Assembly (NCBI GenBank): GCA_035649275.1
Contig: DASRJW010000119.1
Location: 1 to 60,956, forward strand
Source: Candidatus Krumholzibacteriia bacterium
GTDB lineage: Bacteria; Krumholzibacteriota; Krumholzibacteriia; G020349025
DNA: 60,956 nt
Reading direction: 5' to 3'
Made by a program: the position numbers and the translations under genes. The first letter of the stretch is position 1, and each line of letters starts with the position of its first letter. The notes beneath the pieces were generated by a model. It saw nothing but the letters and a program-made list of their open reading frames with translations, did no database searches and had not been told where the DNA came from. Of the stretch, positions 42,914 through 52,452 are shown piece after piece.

Positions 42914-44482
42914 ATGAATACGTATTTGCATGGAAGTCGCAGGGGCCCTGCGCTGGTCGTGGCCCTGGCTTTGGTTGGAGTCCTCGCCGTCCCCAAGGCA
43001 CCGTCTGCGCAAACCGCACCCTCCACCAAACCCAAGGCCGCACAATCCGCCGCGTCGCCCAAGACCACGGCCCCCCCACGCATCGAAAAAGATCTTCTCG
43101 GCCCGAAGGAGATTCCGGCGGAGGCCTATTACGGCGTGCAGACCGCCCGGGCGCTGGAGAACTTCCAGATCTCCGGTGTCCTGATCAACCACTACCCGGG
43201 GTTCGTCGAAGCGTGGGCCATGGTGAAGCTGGCTGCCGCCCGGGCCAACACCGACGTGGGCGCCATGAAAAAAGAGAGGTTGGCCGCCATCGAGAAGGCC
43301 TGCCAGGCGGTGCTGGACGGGAAGTATCACGATCAGTTCCTCGTCGATTGGTACCAGGGTGGCGCCGGTACTTCCACCAACATGAACGCCAACGAGGTCC
43401 TGGCCAACATCGCCCTCGAACTGAGCGGGCACAAGAAGGGTGAGTACCAGTACGTCGAGCCGCACGACGATCTGAACATGTCCCAGTCCACCAACGACTC
43501 CTACCCCACGGCGATCAAGGTCGCCTTCCTCCTGCGCAACGACAAGCTGATCCAGGAGCTGCAAAAACTGGTCGCTTCGTTCCGGATGAAAGGGGACGCG
43601 TTCTTGGAGATCGTGAAGATGGGACGCACGGAGATGCAAGACGCCGTGCCCATGACGGTCGGCCAGGAGTTCCATGCCTTCGCTGCCTCGCTGGAAGACG
43701 AAATCAAGTTGCTGCGTGACTCCGAGAAGTACTTGTATGCGGTCAACATGGGGGCGACGGCGATCGGCACCGCCATCAACGTCCCCAAGGGTTATCCGGA
43801 AAAGTGCGCAGCACACCTGGCCAAGCTCACCGGCAAGCCCATCGTGCCCGCCTCCGACATGATCGCGGCCACCTGGGATCAACAGGGGTTCGTGGTGTAT
43901 TCGGCAGCGTTGAAGAGCCTCGCCATCAAGCTGTCGAAGATCTCCAGCGACCTGATCTTGCTCACCTCCGGGCCGCGGGCGGGTCTGTTCGAGATCAAGC
44001 TGCCGGCCATGCAGCCCGGCTCTTCCATCATGCCCGGCAAGGTGAATCCGGTCATGCCGGAGCTGATGAACATCGTCGCCTTTCGGGTGATGGGGAATGA
44101 CTACAGCGTCACCCTCGCCGCCCACAGCGGGCAGCTCCAGCTCAACGCCTACGAGCCCCTGGAAGGCCTGGTGGTGATCGAATCGCAGGCACTGCTCTAC
44201 AACGCCTCCATGGCTTTCCGCACCAAATGCATCGATGGCATCACGGTCAACGAGCAGGTGCTGGCTCACTACCTGGAAACCACGGTTGGCATCGTCACGG
44301 CGCTGAATCCTGTCCTCGGCTACGAGAAGGCCACCGAGCTGGCCGACGAGGCTTACAAGAGCGGCAAAGGCGTTCTCGAGATCATTCGAGAGAAGAAGAT
44401 CCTGACCGAGCAGCAAATCAAGGAACTGCTCGATCCCGTCAAGCTGAGCGGTTTGGACAAGAGCAAGTACCCGAAGAAGTAA
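42914..44482 (+). CDS. aspA: Aspartate ammonia-lyase (aspartase) with an export signal
   Basis: 522 residues. The first 32 residues are a signal peptide (VVALALVGVLAVPKAPSAQ), followed by a Pro/Ala/Lys linker and the fumarase/aspartase fold: GTSTNMNANE (about 152-161), GRTEMQDAVPMTVGQEF (about 238-254), and the signature GSSIMPGKVNP (about 369-379) with the catalytic serine loop. GRT-x-QDAVPMT indicates aspartase rather than fumarase or argininosuccinate lyase. The reaction is L-aspartate to fumarate plus ammonia. Export is unusual because known aspartases are cytoplasmic. The ATG was chosen for GGGAG eight bases upstream and because it begins the signal. First gene of a four-gene operon. Confidence 0.88.
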   Translation: MNTYLHGSRRGPALVVALALVGVLAVPKAPSAQTAPSTKPKAAQSAASPKTTAPPRIEKDLLGPKEIPAEAYYGVQTARALENFQISGVLINHYPGFVEAWAMVKLAAARANTDVGAMKKERLAAIEKACQAVLDGKYHDQFLVDWYQGGAGTSTNMNANEVLANIALELSGHKKGEYQYVEPHDDLNMSQSTNDSYPTAIKVAFLLRNDKLIQELQKLVASFRMKGDAFLEIVKMGRTEMQDAVPMTVGQEFHAFAASLEDEIKLLRDSEKYLYAVNMGATAIGTAINVPKGYPEKCAAHLAKLTGKPIVPASDMIAATWDQQGFVVYSAALKSLAIKLSKISSDLILLTSGPRAGLFEIKLPAMQPGSSIMPGKVNPVMPELMNIVAFRVMGNDYSVTLAAHSGQLQLNAYEPLEGLVVIESQALLYNASMAFRTKCIDGITVNEQVLAHYLETTVGIVTALNPVLGYEKATELADEAYKSGKGVLEIIREKKILTEQQIKELLDPVKLSGLDKSKYPKK

Positions 44483-44538
44483 TCGGAATTCGCCGGACGC
44501 GCAACAAACCGAGCGCCTCGCTTCGGAAAGGAGCCACC

Positions 44539-45612
44539 ATGAGACGATCGTACGCCACTCGCGTTTTGTTCCTGATCCTCGCCTTCACCGTCTTCGCCCA
44601 GGAGGCGCTGGCCCAGGGCAAGAAACTCCCCAACGTCGTGATTCTGGCGACCGGCGGCACCATTGCCGGCGCCGCCGCCACCGGGACCCAAGCGGGCTAC
44701 ACGTCCGGTGCAGTCACCATCGATGCCATGATCACTGCCGTTCCGGGAATCAAGGATCTCGCCAACATCAAGGGAGAGCAGATTTCCAACGTCGGATCGC
44801 AAGACATGAGCTTCGCGATCATGCTCACGCTTGCCAAGAGGATCAACGAATTGCTGCCGACGAAGGATGTCGATGGCATCGTCATCACCCATGGCACGGA
44901 CACGATGGAGGAGACGGCGTTCTTCCTCAACCTCGTGGTGAAGAGCGACAAGCCCGTGGTGTTGGTCGGCTCGATGCGCCCGTCCACGGCGGTCAGCGCC
45001 GACGGCCCGCTCAACCTCTACAACGCCGTCGGCGTCGCCTGCGATCCGAAGGCCAAGGGCCGCGGGGTGCTGGTGGTGATGAACGACTGGATCCACGGGG
45101 CACACTCCTTGACCAAGACGAGCACCACCGCCGTGCAAACGTTCATGTCGCCGCTGCGGGGACTCGTCGGCGTCGCCACCTACGGCAAGAACGATTTCTT
45201 CACGACGCCGGAGTGGAAGCACACGACCGGCAGCGAATTCGACGTCGCGAACGTGACCGCGATCCCGCGCGTGGATATCATTTTCGCATGTGCTGATATG
45301 TCCCCGGGCCTGATCGACGCGTGCGTCACCCAGGGCGCCAAGGGCATCGTCATCGCCGGCGTGGGCAATGGCAACATGAACCAGGCTTCGCTGGAGGCGG
45401 TGGCGCGCGCCGCGAAGAGTGGCGTGGTGGTCGTCCGCAGCAGCCGCGTGGCCACGGGGAGCGTCGGGCGCAACGTGGAGGTGAAGGACGATGAGCTGGG
45501 TCTCATCGCCTCGGACGAGCTGAATCCCCAGAAGGCGCGGATTCTCCTTTCCCTGGCGCTGCTGAAGAAACGTACGCCGCAGGAGATTCAGAATCTGTTC
45601 TACGCCTACTGA
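44539..45612 (+). CDS. ansB: Periplasmic type II L-asparaginase
   Basis: 357 residues with a signal peptide (RVLFLILAFTVFAQEALAQ). The active site appears as ATGGTIAGAA (first nucleophilic Thr about 41) and THGTDTMEET (about 117-126), with the SMRPSTAVSADGP substrate loop following. It hydrolyses asparagine to aspartate and ammonia outside the inner membrane. GGAAAGGAG lies before the ATG. Placed between the exported aspartase and the Dcu transporter, it would feed aspartate directly to the aspartase in the same compartment. High confidence. Confidence 0.93.
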   Translation: MRRSYATRVLFLILAFTVFAQEALAQGKKLPNVVILATGGTIAGAAATGTQAGYTSGAVTIDAMITAVPGIKDLANIKGEQISNVGSQDMSFAIMLTLAKRINELLPTKDVDGIVITHGTDTMEETAFFLNLVVKSDKPVVLVGSMRPSTAVSADGPLNLYNAVGVACDPKAKGRGVLVVMNDWIHGAHSLTKTSTTAVQTFMSPLRGLVGVATYGKNDFFTTPEWKHTTGSEFDVANVTAIPRVDIIFACADMSPGLIDACVTQGAKGIVIAGVGNGNMNQASLEAVARAAKSGVVVVRSSRVATGSVGRNVEVKDDELGLIASDELNPQKARILLSLALLKKRTPQEIQNLFYAY

Positions 45613-45708
45613 GCGGAGGAGGCTCGAGGGTGACGAAGGCGCCCAGGCGCAGGACGTGGACCCGGCTCCCGCCTGTGCCTGGGGGTCACGGAACGGGATG
45701 ACGGTGCC

Positions 45709-47043
45709 ATGATCTGGATCGAGTTGGCCATCCTCCTGGCTTGCATCCTCGTCGGTGCGCGCCTCGGCGGCATCGCCCTCGGCACCGTCGCAGGCATCGG
45801 GCTGGTGGTGTTCGTCTTCCTCTTCGGCCTCCCGCCCGGCGGGCCTCCGGAAGTCGTCATCGGGATGATCATCGCGGTCATTACCGCGCTCGCCACGATG
45901 CAAGCCGCCGGCGGGCTCGACTATCTGGTGACGCTCGCCGATCGGATCATGCGCCGGAAGCCGCAGTACATCACCTTCGTGGCGCCGGTCGTGACCTACG
46001 TTCTGATCTTCGCGTCGGGCACCACGCACGTCATTTACGCCCTGTTGCCCGTCATCGCCGAGGTCGCCCGCCGGGCGGACATCCGCCCGGAACGGCCCCT
46101 CTCCATCAGCGTCATCGCGGGATTCCAGGGTGTCATTGCCTCACCGATCTCGGCAGCGACGGTGGCGATGATTGGTTGTCTCGCAGAAAGAGACGTTTCG
46201 CTACCGCGGCTGCTGGCCGTCACGGTACCGTCCACGTTTCTCGCCGTGCTCGTCGGCGCCCTGTCGGTGGCGGGGCGCGGCGGGAAACTGAGCGAGGACG
46301 TGGAGTACCAAAGGCGTCTGGCCAGCGGCGAGGTGAAGCCGGCGGAGGCGTTGCCAGCGCTCCAGGGGCGGGCCTTGTTCCACGCTCGTGGCTCCACCCT
46401 GATGTTCCTGGCCGGGATCGTCGTCGTCGTGCTGATCGGCATGTTTCCGAACCTGCGCCCGGAGTATCTGGTCGGCGTGGGCGGTGCGACGGAGACCGAT
46501 CAGGTGAGCATGGGCATGGCGATCATGATCGTCATGATCGCCATCGCTGGGCTGACGATGCTCCTGTTCAGGGCTTCTCCCGAGGCGGCTCTGAAGGGAA
46601 CCATCATGCGCAGTGGGATCACGGCCGTGATTTGCATCGTGGGCGTATCCTGGCTGGGTTCCTCTTTCTTCGAGGGCAATCGCAGTTTCATCGTCGGTGG
46701 CGTGTCGGACGTCGTCCGGCACCACCCGTGGGCCTTCGCCGCTGGCCTTTTCCTGCTCTCGACGATGCTCTTCAGCGGCGCGGCGACGGTCGCGATCCTC
46801 GTGCCCGTCGGCGTCGCCCTGGGGATGCCGGCCGGGCAGCTGGTCGCCTTCTACCCGGCCGCCAACGCCGTCTTCTTCCTGCCGACGTACGGGACCTTGC
46901 TCGCCGCGGTCTCTTTCGATCAGACGGGGACGACGAGAATCGGCAAGTTCTTGCTCAACCACAGTTTCATGCTGCCTGGCCTGGTGACCACGGTGACCGC
47001 GATCGTCCTCGCCCTCCTGCTGAGCAGGGCTTTTCACCTTTAG
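45709..47043 (+). CDS. DcuA/DcuB-type anaerobic C4-dicarboxylate carrier
   Basis: 444 residues with about 10-12 membrane helices. It matches the DcuA/B family from the start (IWIELAILLACILVGARLGG) through FGLPPGGPPEVVI, FASGTTHVIYALLPVIAEVA and GFQGVIASPISAATVAMIG to the final NHSFMLPGLV. These inner-membrane proteins exchange aspartate, fumarate, malate and succinate, and serve fumarate respiration in E. coli. Here the carrier follows exported asparaginase and aspartase, so it may import periplasmic fumarate in exchange for succinate. No strong ribosome site is seen before the ATG; it lies about 95 bases after the asparaginase stop. Confidence 0.9.
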   Translation: MIWIELAILLACILVGARLGGIALGTVAGIGLVVFVFLFGLPPGGPPEVVIGMIIAVITALATMQAAGGLDYLVTLADRIMRRKPQYITFVAPVVTYVLIFASGTTHVIYALLPVIAEVARRADIRPERPLSISVIAGFQGVIASPISAATVAMIGCLAERDVSLPRLLAVTVPSTFLAVLVGALSVAGRGGKLSEDVEYQRRLASGEVKPAEALPALQGRALFHARGSTLMFLAGIVVVVLIGMFPNLRPEYLVGVGGATETDQVSMGMAIMIVMIAIAGLTMLLFRASPEAALKGTIMRSGITAVICIVGVSWLGSSFFEGNRSFIVGGVSDVVRHHPWAFAAGLFLLSTMLFSGAATVAILVPVGVALGMPAGQLVAFYPAANAVFFLPTYGTLLAAVSFDQTGTTRIGKFLLNHSFMLPGLVTTVTAIVLALLLSRAFHL

Positions 47044-47096
47044 GAGCTCGCCGGCTTCATGCCGAGCAGTCCGACAGCGCTTCGAGGAAGGCATCC

Positions 47097-48380
47097 ATGC
47101 AGGCACCCACTCCCCTCGCCGTGCTGCTGACACTGGCTGCGATCCTGGTGCTGCCGGGGACCTCCCGCGCCCAGAGCTCCCCAGCGGCGCCTACCGATTC
47201 CACCCTCGAACACACCCTGGAGGCCGGCGAAGCCACGGTGGCCGCACCACGCCGCAAGCTCGTGCACTGGAACGAGTACGAGGGGCCGTTCTTCACCATC
47301 CGGGCCGGAGCCGGTTTCCTCTACGAGGGGGCGACCTATGTGCAGGATGACGAGAGCAAACAACAGTTCGACTTGGACCCCGACACCAAGGTGCGGGATT
47401 TCCGCTTCCTGCTCAAAGGCCGCTTCAAGTTCAAGCGGCCGGTGACCTGGACCGCCGGCATCATGTACGACGGCCCGACGGATTCGTGGCTCATGCGCGA
47501 GACGGGGATCATGGTCGCCGTACCGGAGCTGTGGGGACATCTGTTCATCGGCCGCACCAAGGAAGGGTTCTCGCTCAACAAAGTGATGACGGGATACGCC
47601 GGATGGACCATGGAGCGAGCCACGTTCAGCGACGCGACCGTCCCCATCCTCGGCGACGGGGTGAAGTGGCTCGGGTACGTTCCCTCCTGGCACTTGCTCT
47701 GGAATGCCGGGTACTACCTGGATTCGTACAATGCTCGTCAGGCGTTCTCGACCTACGACCACCAGGTGGTCCTGCGGATCGCGTGGTTGCCGCTCCTCTC
47801 GGAAAGCGACCGCACCCTGCTCCACCTCGGGGTGAATGGCCGCTTCGGCCACGTGGATGAAGACGAGCTGCAGCTCCGCTCGCGTCCGGAAGCGTTCCCC
47901 GCCCCCTACTTCGTGGATACCGGCAAGTTCTCCGCCTCCGCGACACGCATGGCTGGATGGGAGGCGTACTACCGCCGCGGCCCCTGGATGTTCGGCAGCG
48001 AGTACTGGTTCCAGGCTGTTTCCGCCCCGGCCAGCGGCGATCCCGTCTTTCACGGTGGCGACGTGGTCGCGACCTGGCTCATCACCGGCGAGACGCGTGC
48101 CTACAACACCGTGGGTGGTTACTTCAAGGCGGTCTCTCCGGCGAGGACGGTGTTCGAAGGCGGGCCCGGAGCGTGGGAGGCGGTGGCACGCTTCTCGTAC
48201 ATCGACCTCGACAGCGGCGTGCTGCGGGGCGGCAAGTTCTGGCGGTTCACGCCGATGGTCAACTGGCATCTCTCCGATCAGCTCAGGCTCGAGCTCGCCT
48301 ACGGCTATGGAACTCTCGACCGCTTCGGCCTCCGGGGTGGCACGCACTTCTTCCAGAGCCGCATCCAAATGCACCTCTAG
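47097..48380 (+). CDS. OprO/OprP-like outer-membrane porin
   Basis: 427 residues. A signal peptide (LAVLLTLAAILVLPGTSRAQ) precedes a barrel of amphipathic strands: VRDFRFLLKGRFKFKRPVTW, GVAGIMYD-like, PELWGHLFIGRTKEGFSLNK, and FSYIDLDSGVLRGG, ending in FFQSRIQMHL. The layout resembles phosphate-selective-type porins, although the size of the channel and its ligand cannot be deduced. GAGGAAGG precedes the ATG. As the last gene of the asparaginase/aspartase/Dcu operon, it probably lets asparagine or dicarboxylates cross the outer membrane. Confidence 0.78.
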   Translation: MQAPTPLAVLLTLAAILVLPGTSRAQSSPAAPTDSTLEHTLEAGEATVAAPRRKLVHWNEYEGPFFTIRAGAGFLYEGATYVQDDESKQQFDLDPDTKVRDFRFLLKGRFKFKRPVTWTAGIMYDGPTDSWLMRETGIMVAVPELWGHLFIGRTKEGFSLNKVMTGYAGWTMERATFSDATVPILGDGVKWLGYVPSWHLLWNAGYYLDSYNARQAFSTYDHQVVLRIAWLPLLSESDRTLLHLGVNGRFGHVDEDELQLRSRPEAFPAPYFVDTGKFSASATRMAGWEAYYRRGPWMFGSEYWFQAVSAPASGDPVFHGGDVVATWLITGETRAYNTVGGYFKAVSPARTVFEGGPGAWEAVARFSYIDLDSGVLRGGKFWRFTPMVNWHLSDQLRLELAYGYGTLDRFGLRGGTHFFQSRIQMHL

Positions 48381-48450
48381 CCACCGAGGAGGCGACTCGG
48401 CGATCCCGCGCTGGTTTCCATTGCAGACTCCTTCCTCGCCCGGTCGGGTT

Positions 48451-49245
48451 TCACGAACGCGGGGTCAACCGGGCTCTCACCGCCTCCGGTACGGTCTTCA
48501 GGAGCACCTGGACGCACTCCTTCGGCGAGTCCGTGATCCAGCCGAAGCCGGTGTCCTCGGCGGAGATCGCACCTTCCTGCAACATGTCGAGCACCAGCTC
48601 CCGCAGATGGTTCCAGAAGGCCGAGCCCAAGAGAATCAGCGGAAAGGGTCCGATCTTCCGGCACTGGATGAGCGTCGCCGCCTCGAACATCTCGTCCAGC
48701 GTCCCGAAGCCCCCAGGCAGGCAGACGAAGGCGCACGAGTACTTGACGAGCATCACCTTGCGCGTGAAGAAATAGTGGAAGTTCACCACCTCGTCCACAT
48801 AAGGATTCGGCGCCTGCTCGTGAGGGAGGATGATGTTCAGGCCGATGCTCTTCCCCCCGGCCTCCTTGGCGCCGCGGTTCGCCGCCTCCATCATCCCGGG
48901 CCCGCCGCCGGTGAGCACGGTGAACCCCGCCTTGGCCAGTTCGCGGCCTACCTCCGTGCCGAGTCGATAGTAGGGTGTCCCTTCCTTGAAGCGCGCGGAG
49001 CCGAACACCGTGACCGCCGGACCCAGGCGGTAGAGCCTCTTGAATCCGGTGGCGAACTCCTCGGTGATGCGCGCCAGGCGCTTCCGCTCGTTCGCCGGGG
49101 TGCGCGTGACGCCGAGGAAATCACTCTCGTGATCGGGCTTCGCGCCCTCAGGCAGCGGCGCCATCTCGTACGAGGGTGGTCCTCCCTGGCTCCAGTACTT
49201 CTTCCACATCTCCTCCCACTGGCTGGCACCGCGTCGTTGCGCCAT
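48451..49245 (-). CDS. LOG-family nucleotide 5'-monophosphate phosphoribohydrolase
   Basis: 264 residues. It has the two motifs of the LOG/TIGR00730 fold: GGGPGMMEAANRGA and PGGFGTLDEMFEA, giving a Rossmann-like enzyme that cleaves the base from nucleoside monophosphates (in some organisms, activating cytokinins). A charged N-terminal extension of about 70 residues, WKKYWSQGG onwards, belongs to the longer bacterial subgroup. The ATG at 49245 has AGGAG eight bases before it, better than the GTG two codons up. It lies 33 bases after the DcaP-like porin gene and may share its transcript. Confidence 0.85.
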   Translation of the reverse strand: MAQRRGASQWEEMWKKYWSQGGPPSYEMAPLPEGAKPDHESDFLGVTRTPANERKRLARITEEFATGFKRLYRLGPAVTVFGSARFKEGTPYYRLGTEVGRELAKAGFTVLTGGGPGMMEAANRGAKEAGGKSIGLNIILPHEQAPNPYVDEVVNFHYFFTRKVMLVKYSCAFVCLPGGFGTLDEMFEAATLIQCRKIGPFPLILLGSAFWNHLRELVLDMLQEGAISAEDTGFGWITDSPKECVQVLLKTVPEAVRARLTPRS

Positions 49246-49278
49246 GAGCACTGCTCCTTGCTGTGCTGCCGAGATCCA

Positions 49279-50493
49279 TCACGGAGAGCCCAGGTTCAGG
49301 GCGAAGTTGTACCGCGCGGAAAACTGGATACGATAGTCGTCGGACGTGAAGTTGCCCTTGTTCTCCCGACGGCCCCACTGGAACTCGGCACCCATCATGA
49401 CGTTGTGGACAGGGTAGTAGAGCAGGTTGCCGAGAGCGTACTGGCCGCGGCGGTAGGCGTCGTCGAGCTGGCCGCTGCTGTTGTCGGTGTCGACGAGCGA
49501 GTAGCCCGCGGAGGTGCTCCACCTGTCGTTCCAGTAGTGATCGATGAAGGCAACGATCCCTAGGATCTGCAGCGCCTTGCCGTCGATGTTCGCCCCGCTC
49601 CCCTCGACGCCGACATCCACCGTCGCGTCGTTCATGTAGTTCTGGACCCCCTCGCCGAAGACGACCTGCAGCCGCGCGACGTCGTTGGGATGGAGCCGCG
49701 TCAGCTTGATGTTTGAGCTCACGTTGATGCCCCAGCCGATCTCATCGCCGCTCGCATCTCTCGCGGTGACGCTGTCGTTCCAGGAGAAATAGCGGAGGAT
49801 GCCGGCCACCTCGATGTAACCACGCTTCGTGGCGCGGCGGTACTCGGCCGAAAGATCGGGCATCGGGAAGCGAGCCTTGATGCCTAACGCTTCGATCTGC
49901 TGGCGATAGCTGCCCTGATCGGCGCTCGCGCCGGGGCGCTCGAGCGCGACGGTCATGCGTGTGTCGCCCTGGATCGGCATCCAGCGCGCCTGGACGTTGC
50001 GGAAGAACACCATGCCGTTGGGCCCCCAGTACTCGATCGAGTTGGGGAACACGTCGATGTCCATGAACGGACTCCAGGTTTGCCCGGCGCCGAAGTGACC
50101 CAGCTCGCCGTAGGCATGCCGCAGGCGAAACGTGGTCTGGCCGGCGTCGACGCCGACGCCGAAGAGCTCGAACTCGAAGGTGGTCTTGAGCTCACCGAGG
50201 CGGGTCGGCGTGAAAGTCTTGACCCCGAGCCGGCTCTGTCGGACCCCGGAGAACCAATGCCCGTCCTCGCCGAACTGATTGTCGAAGGCGGGCAGCTTGG
50301 TCGGTCGCATGACATCGAACCAGGCCGGATCGGACGACTTGAATTGGTAACCCATGTCGAGCATCGCGAAGCCGTACAGCTCGGCCCGCGTGCCCTTGTT
50401 CTGGGCGTAGACCGCCGACGCGGCGATCAGCAGCACGAGCAAAAACGCCAGCCGGGCCACGAGCGAAGGGCGGTCCGGAATCAGTTCGCGCAT
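49279..50493 (-). CDS. DcaP-like trimeric outer-membrane porin
   Basis: 404 residues. A signal peptide (ARLAFLLVLLIAASAVYAQ) is followed by the DcaP-type N-terminus, ELYGFAMLDMGYQ, FDVMRPTKLPAF and FSGVRQSRLGVKT, and barrel strands ending FSARYNFALNLGSP. Known DcaP proteins form channels for dicarboxylates and other anions. The neighbouring operon handles C4-dicarboxylates, so it may supply substrates to it. GGAGGAAG precedes the ATG. Confidence 0.82.
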   Translation of the reverse strand: MRELIPDRPSLVARLAFLLVLLIAASAVYAQNKGTRAELYGFAMLDMGYQFKSSDPAWFDVMRPTKLPAFDNQFGEDGHWFSGVRQSRLGVKTFTPTRLGELKTTFEFELFGVGVDAGQTTFRLRHAYGELGHFGAGQTWSPFMDIDVFPNSIEYWGPNGMVFFRNVQARWMPIQGDTRMTVALERPGASADQGSYRQQIEALGIKARFPMPDLSAEYRRATKRGYIEVAGILRYFSWNDSVTARDASGDEIGWGINVSSNIKLTRLHPNDVARLQVVFGEGVQNYMNDATVDVGVEGSGANIDGKALQILGIVAFIDHYWNDRWSTSAGYSLVDTDNSSGQLDDAYRRGQYALGNLLYYPVHNVMMGAEFQWGRRENKGNFTSDDYRIQFSARYNFALNLGSP

Positions 50494-50658
50494 CTCTGCT
50501 TCCTCCTTCTAGGTGCTCCTTGCTTGCTCCTCGAGTACGTACGAAGCCGTCGCAACCCGGGGTCTACCTCCGCGAGGAACTCCGCAGCGGAAGCATACAC
50601 AATCGGCTGGAAGTGTGCGGCGGTCGGCAGATTATTCGTGAGCGACCGTCACTCCGTC

Positions 50659-52452
50659 TCACAATTCCGGCAAGGTGTGTTTGCGGCCGGCGTTGACCTG
50701 CTCCAGGTACGAGAGGAGCGGGGCAAAGTAGTCCACCAGCGCTGCGGCGCTCAGGTCCTGGCCTGTGGTCTCGCGCAGCACTTCGCGCCAGTCGCGGCTC
50801 ATGCCAGGGCGCATGATGCTGTCGAGGAAGCGGCCCACTTCCTGGCTGCCGAAGTAATTGGTGGCGTGAGGATCCTGCTTCAGGATCTGCCGGGCGATGT
50901 GATCGTGCAGCTGGAAGAGGAGCACGTTGGAGATGGCGTAATCGTAGTACTGCGCCGCGTCGTCGTTGATGTGCGTCTTCGAGGCGGCGTCGCAGAACTC
51001 CTCGCCACGTGGGGCGGGCGGCTGGATCCCCTGATAACGCCGCACCAGCTCCCACCAGCGCGCGTTGTACTGCTCCTTGGGCAGGTTCTCGGCATAGAGG
51101 GCATGTTCGAACCCGGTCATGACGCCGGCGGACCAGGGGATGAAGACGACGTAGTTGAGGGCCTCCCTGAGCAGCTGCTGCGTTTCGTCCACCTGCGCGT
51201 CGGCGGGCAAGAGCTCCAGGTGGGCCAGGAACGGCTTCTGCATCGCCGCCAGGCCGAGCAGGCTGCCCATGGCCTCGTGGTAGGCGCGATTGGCGCCCTC
51301 GCGGAGCAGGAGAGGCACCGCAGGGTTCGTGTAGGCGATGTAATAGTAGATGTGGCCGAACTCGTGGTGCGTGGTCTCGTACCATTCGGCGTTGGGCGCG
51401 ATGCTCATCAAGCTGCGCACGTCCTGCTCGAGGTTCATGTGCCAGGCGGAGGCGTGGTTGTTCTTCTTGAACTCCGCCGCCGCAGGCAGCGGATAGAGGT
51501 CCGACTTCTCCCAGAAGCTTTGCGGCAGCGGCGGATAGCCCAGGCTGACATAGAAGCGCTCCGCCTGCTGCGGGAACCACTCGCGCGGCTTGTCCTTCAA
51601 GATGCCGTCCAGGTCGAGGCCTTCGACCGTGACCATGCCGGTCCAGTCCTGCCCCCAGCGGTTCGGCAACCAGTGCGCCGGCAGCAGGTCGGGGACCTCG
51701 TGGGCGCCGAAGCGCTTGGCCAGCTCGTAGCGCGCGTAGGTGTGAAGCTGCTGGTAGAGCGGCCGCACCTCGCGGTTGAGCTGCAGCATCAGATCCCGCA
51801 TCTCCTGGGTGGACATGCCGTACTCCGAAACCTGGTAGGCGAAGTAGTCGGAGTACCCGAGCGGCCGCACCGTCTCGTTGCGCAAGTGCTGCAGCTTCTC
51901 CAGACCATCCTTGAGGCCGGAGCCCACTTCCTTGCTCTCTTCCCAGGCCTGGCGGAGGGCCGCTTCGTCGGTGCTGGTGTGGAGGATCTCGTCGATGTCG
52001 TTCGTCGACACCTTCTTGTCGCCGAGGCGGAACTCGTAACCGAAGAGCTTCTCCGTCTGTTCCGTTTCGGCCCGAATACGTTGCTTCACCAGATCGGCCA
52101 CTGTCTGTGGGTTGTCGGCGGCGAGGTAGAGGACACGTTCCAGCTGGCGTACCAGGAGCGGTGTCAAGCGCTCGCGCTCGCCGAGGAGGCGGCGCGCCTG
52201 GCCGATGTTCTCGGCGCTGCCGGTGAAGGCGGCCAGCGCTTCGTTCGCCTGGCGCGTGGCGTAGGCGTTGGTGGTGTCCCCTTCGACGATGTGGGTGTTG
52301 GACCGCCACTCTGCCTGGGCCGAGGTGTAGTAGAGCTTCTGGTACTCGCTGCCATAGGCGTCGAGGAAGGCCTGGGCTTCCATCTTGGGATCGCCGCCCC
52401 GGCCACAGCCGGCGAGGAGGAGGAGGGGCAGGCATGACACGGTCCTCTTCAT
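50659..52452 (-). CDS. M2-family peptidyl-dipeptidase (ACE-like) lipoprotein
   Basis: 597 residues. LPLLLLAGC near the N-terminus is a lipobox, so the mature protein starts at Cys 16 and is lipid-anchored. The M2 catalytic motif HEFGH is at 363-367 and the third zinc ligand is Glu 393 in GANRAYHEAMGS, with spacing identical to angiotensin-converting enzyme. Such bacterial ACE homologues trim dipeptides from the C-termini of peptides in the periplasm or at the surface. GGGAG precedes the ATG. Neighbouring secreted proteases and an asparaginase suggest peptide and amino acid scavenging. The gap from 52453 to 52721 holds no gene. Confidence 0.9.
   Translation of the reverse strand: MKRTVSCLPLLLLAGCGRGGDPKMEAQAFLDAYGSEYQKLYYTSAQAEWRSNTHIVEGDTTNAYATRQANEALAAFTGSAENIGQARRLLGERERLTPLLVRQLERVLYLAADNPQTVADLVKQRIRAETEQTEKLFGYEFRLGDKKVSTNDIDEILHTSTDEAALRQAWEESKEVGSGLKDGLEKLQHLRNETVRPLGYSDYFAYQVSEYGMSTQEMRDLMLQLNREVRPLYQQLHTYARYELAKRFGAHEVPDLLPAHWLPNRWGQDWTGMVTVEGLDLDGILKDKPREWFPQQAERFYVSLGYPPLPQSFWEKSDLYPLPAAAEFKKNNHASAWHMNLEQDVRSLMSIAPNAEWYETTHHEFGHIYYYIAYTNPAVPLLLREGANRAYHEAMGSLLGLAAMQKPFLAHLELLPADAQVDETQQLLREALNYVVFIPWSAGVMTGFEHALYAENLPKEQYNARWWELVRRYQGIQPPAPRGEEFCDAASKTHINDDAAQYYDYAISNVLLFQLHDHIARQILKQDPHATNYFGSQEVGRFLDSIMRPGMSRDWREVLRETTGQDLSAAALVDYFAPLLSYLEQVNAGRKHTLPEL

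Noticed and set aside
50080-52437. A 785-codon plus-strand open frame
   Set aside because: It is antisense to the DcaP and M2 genes, whose motifs are complete and well spaced; the antisense product has no recognisable domain.
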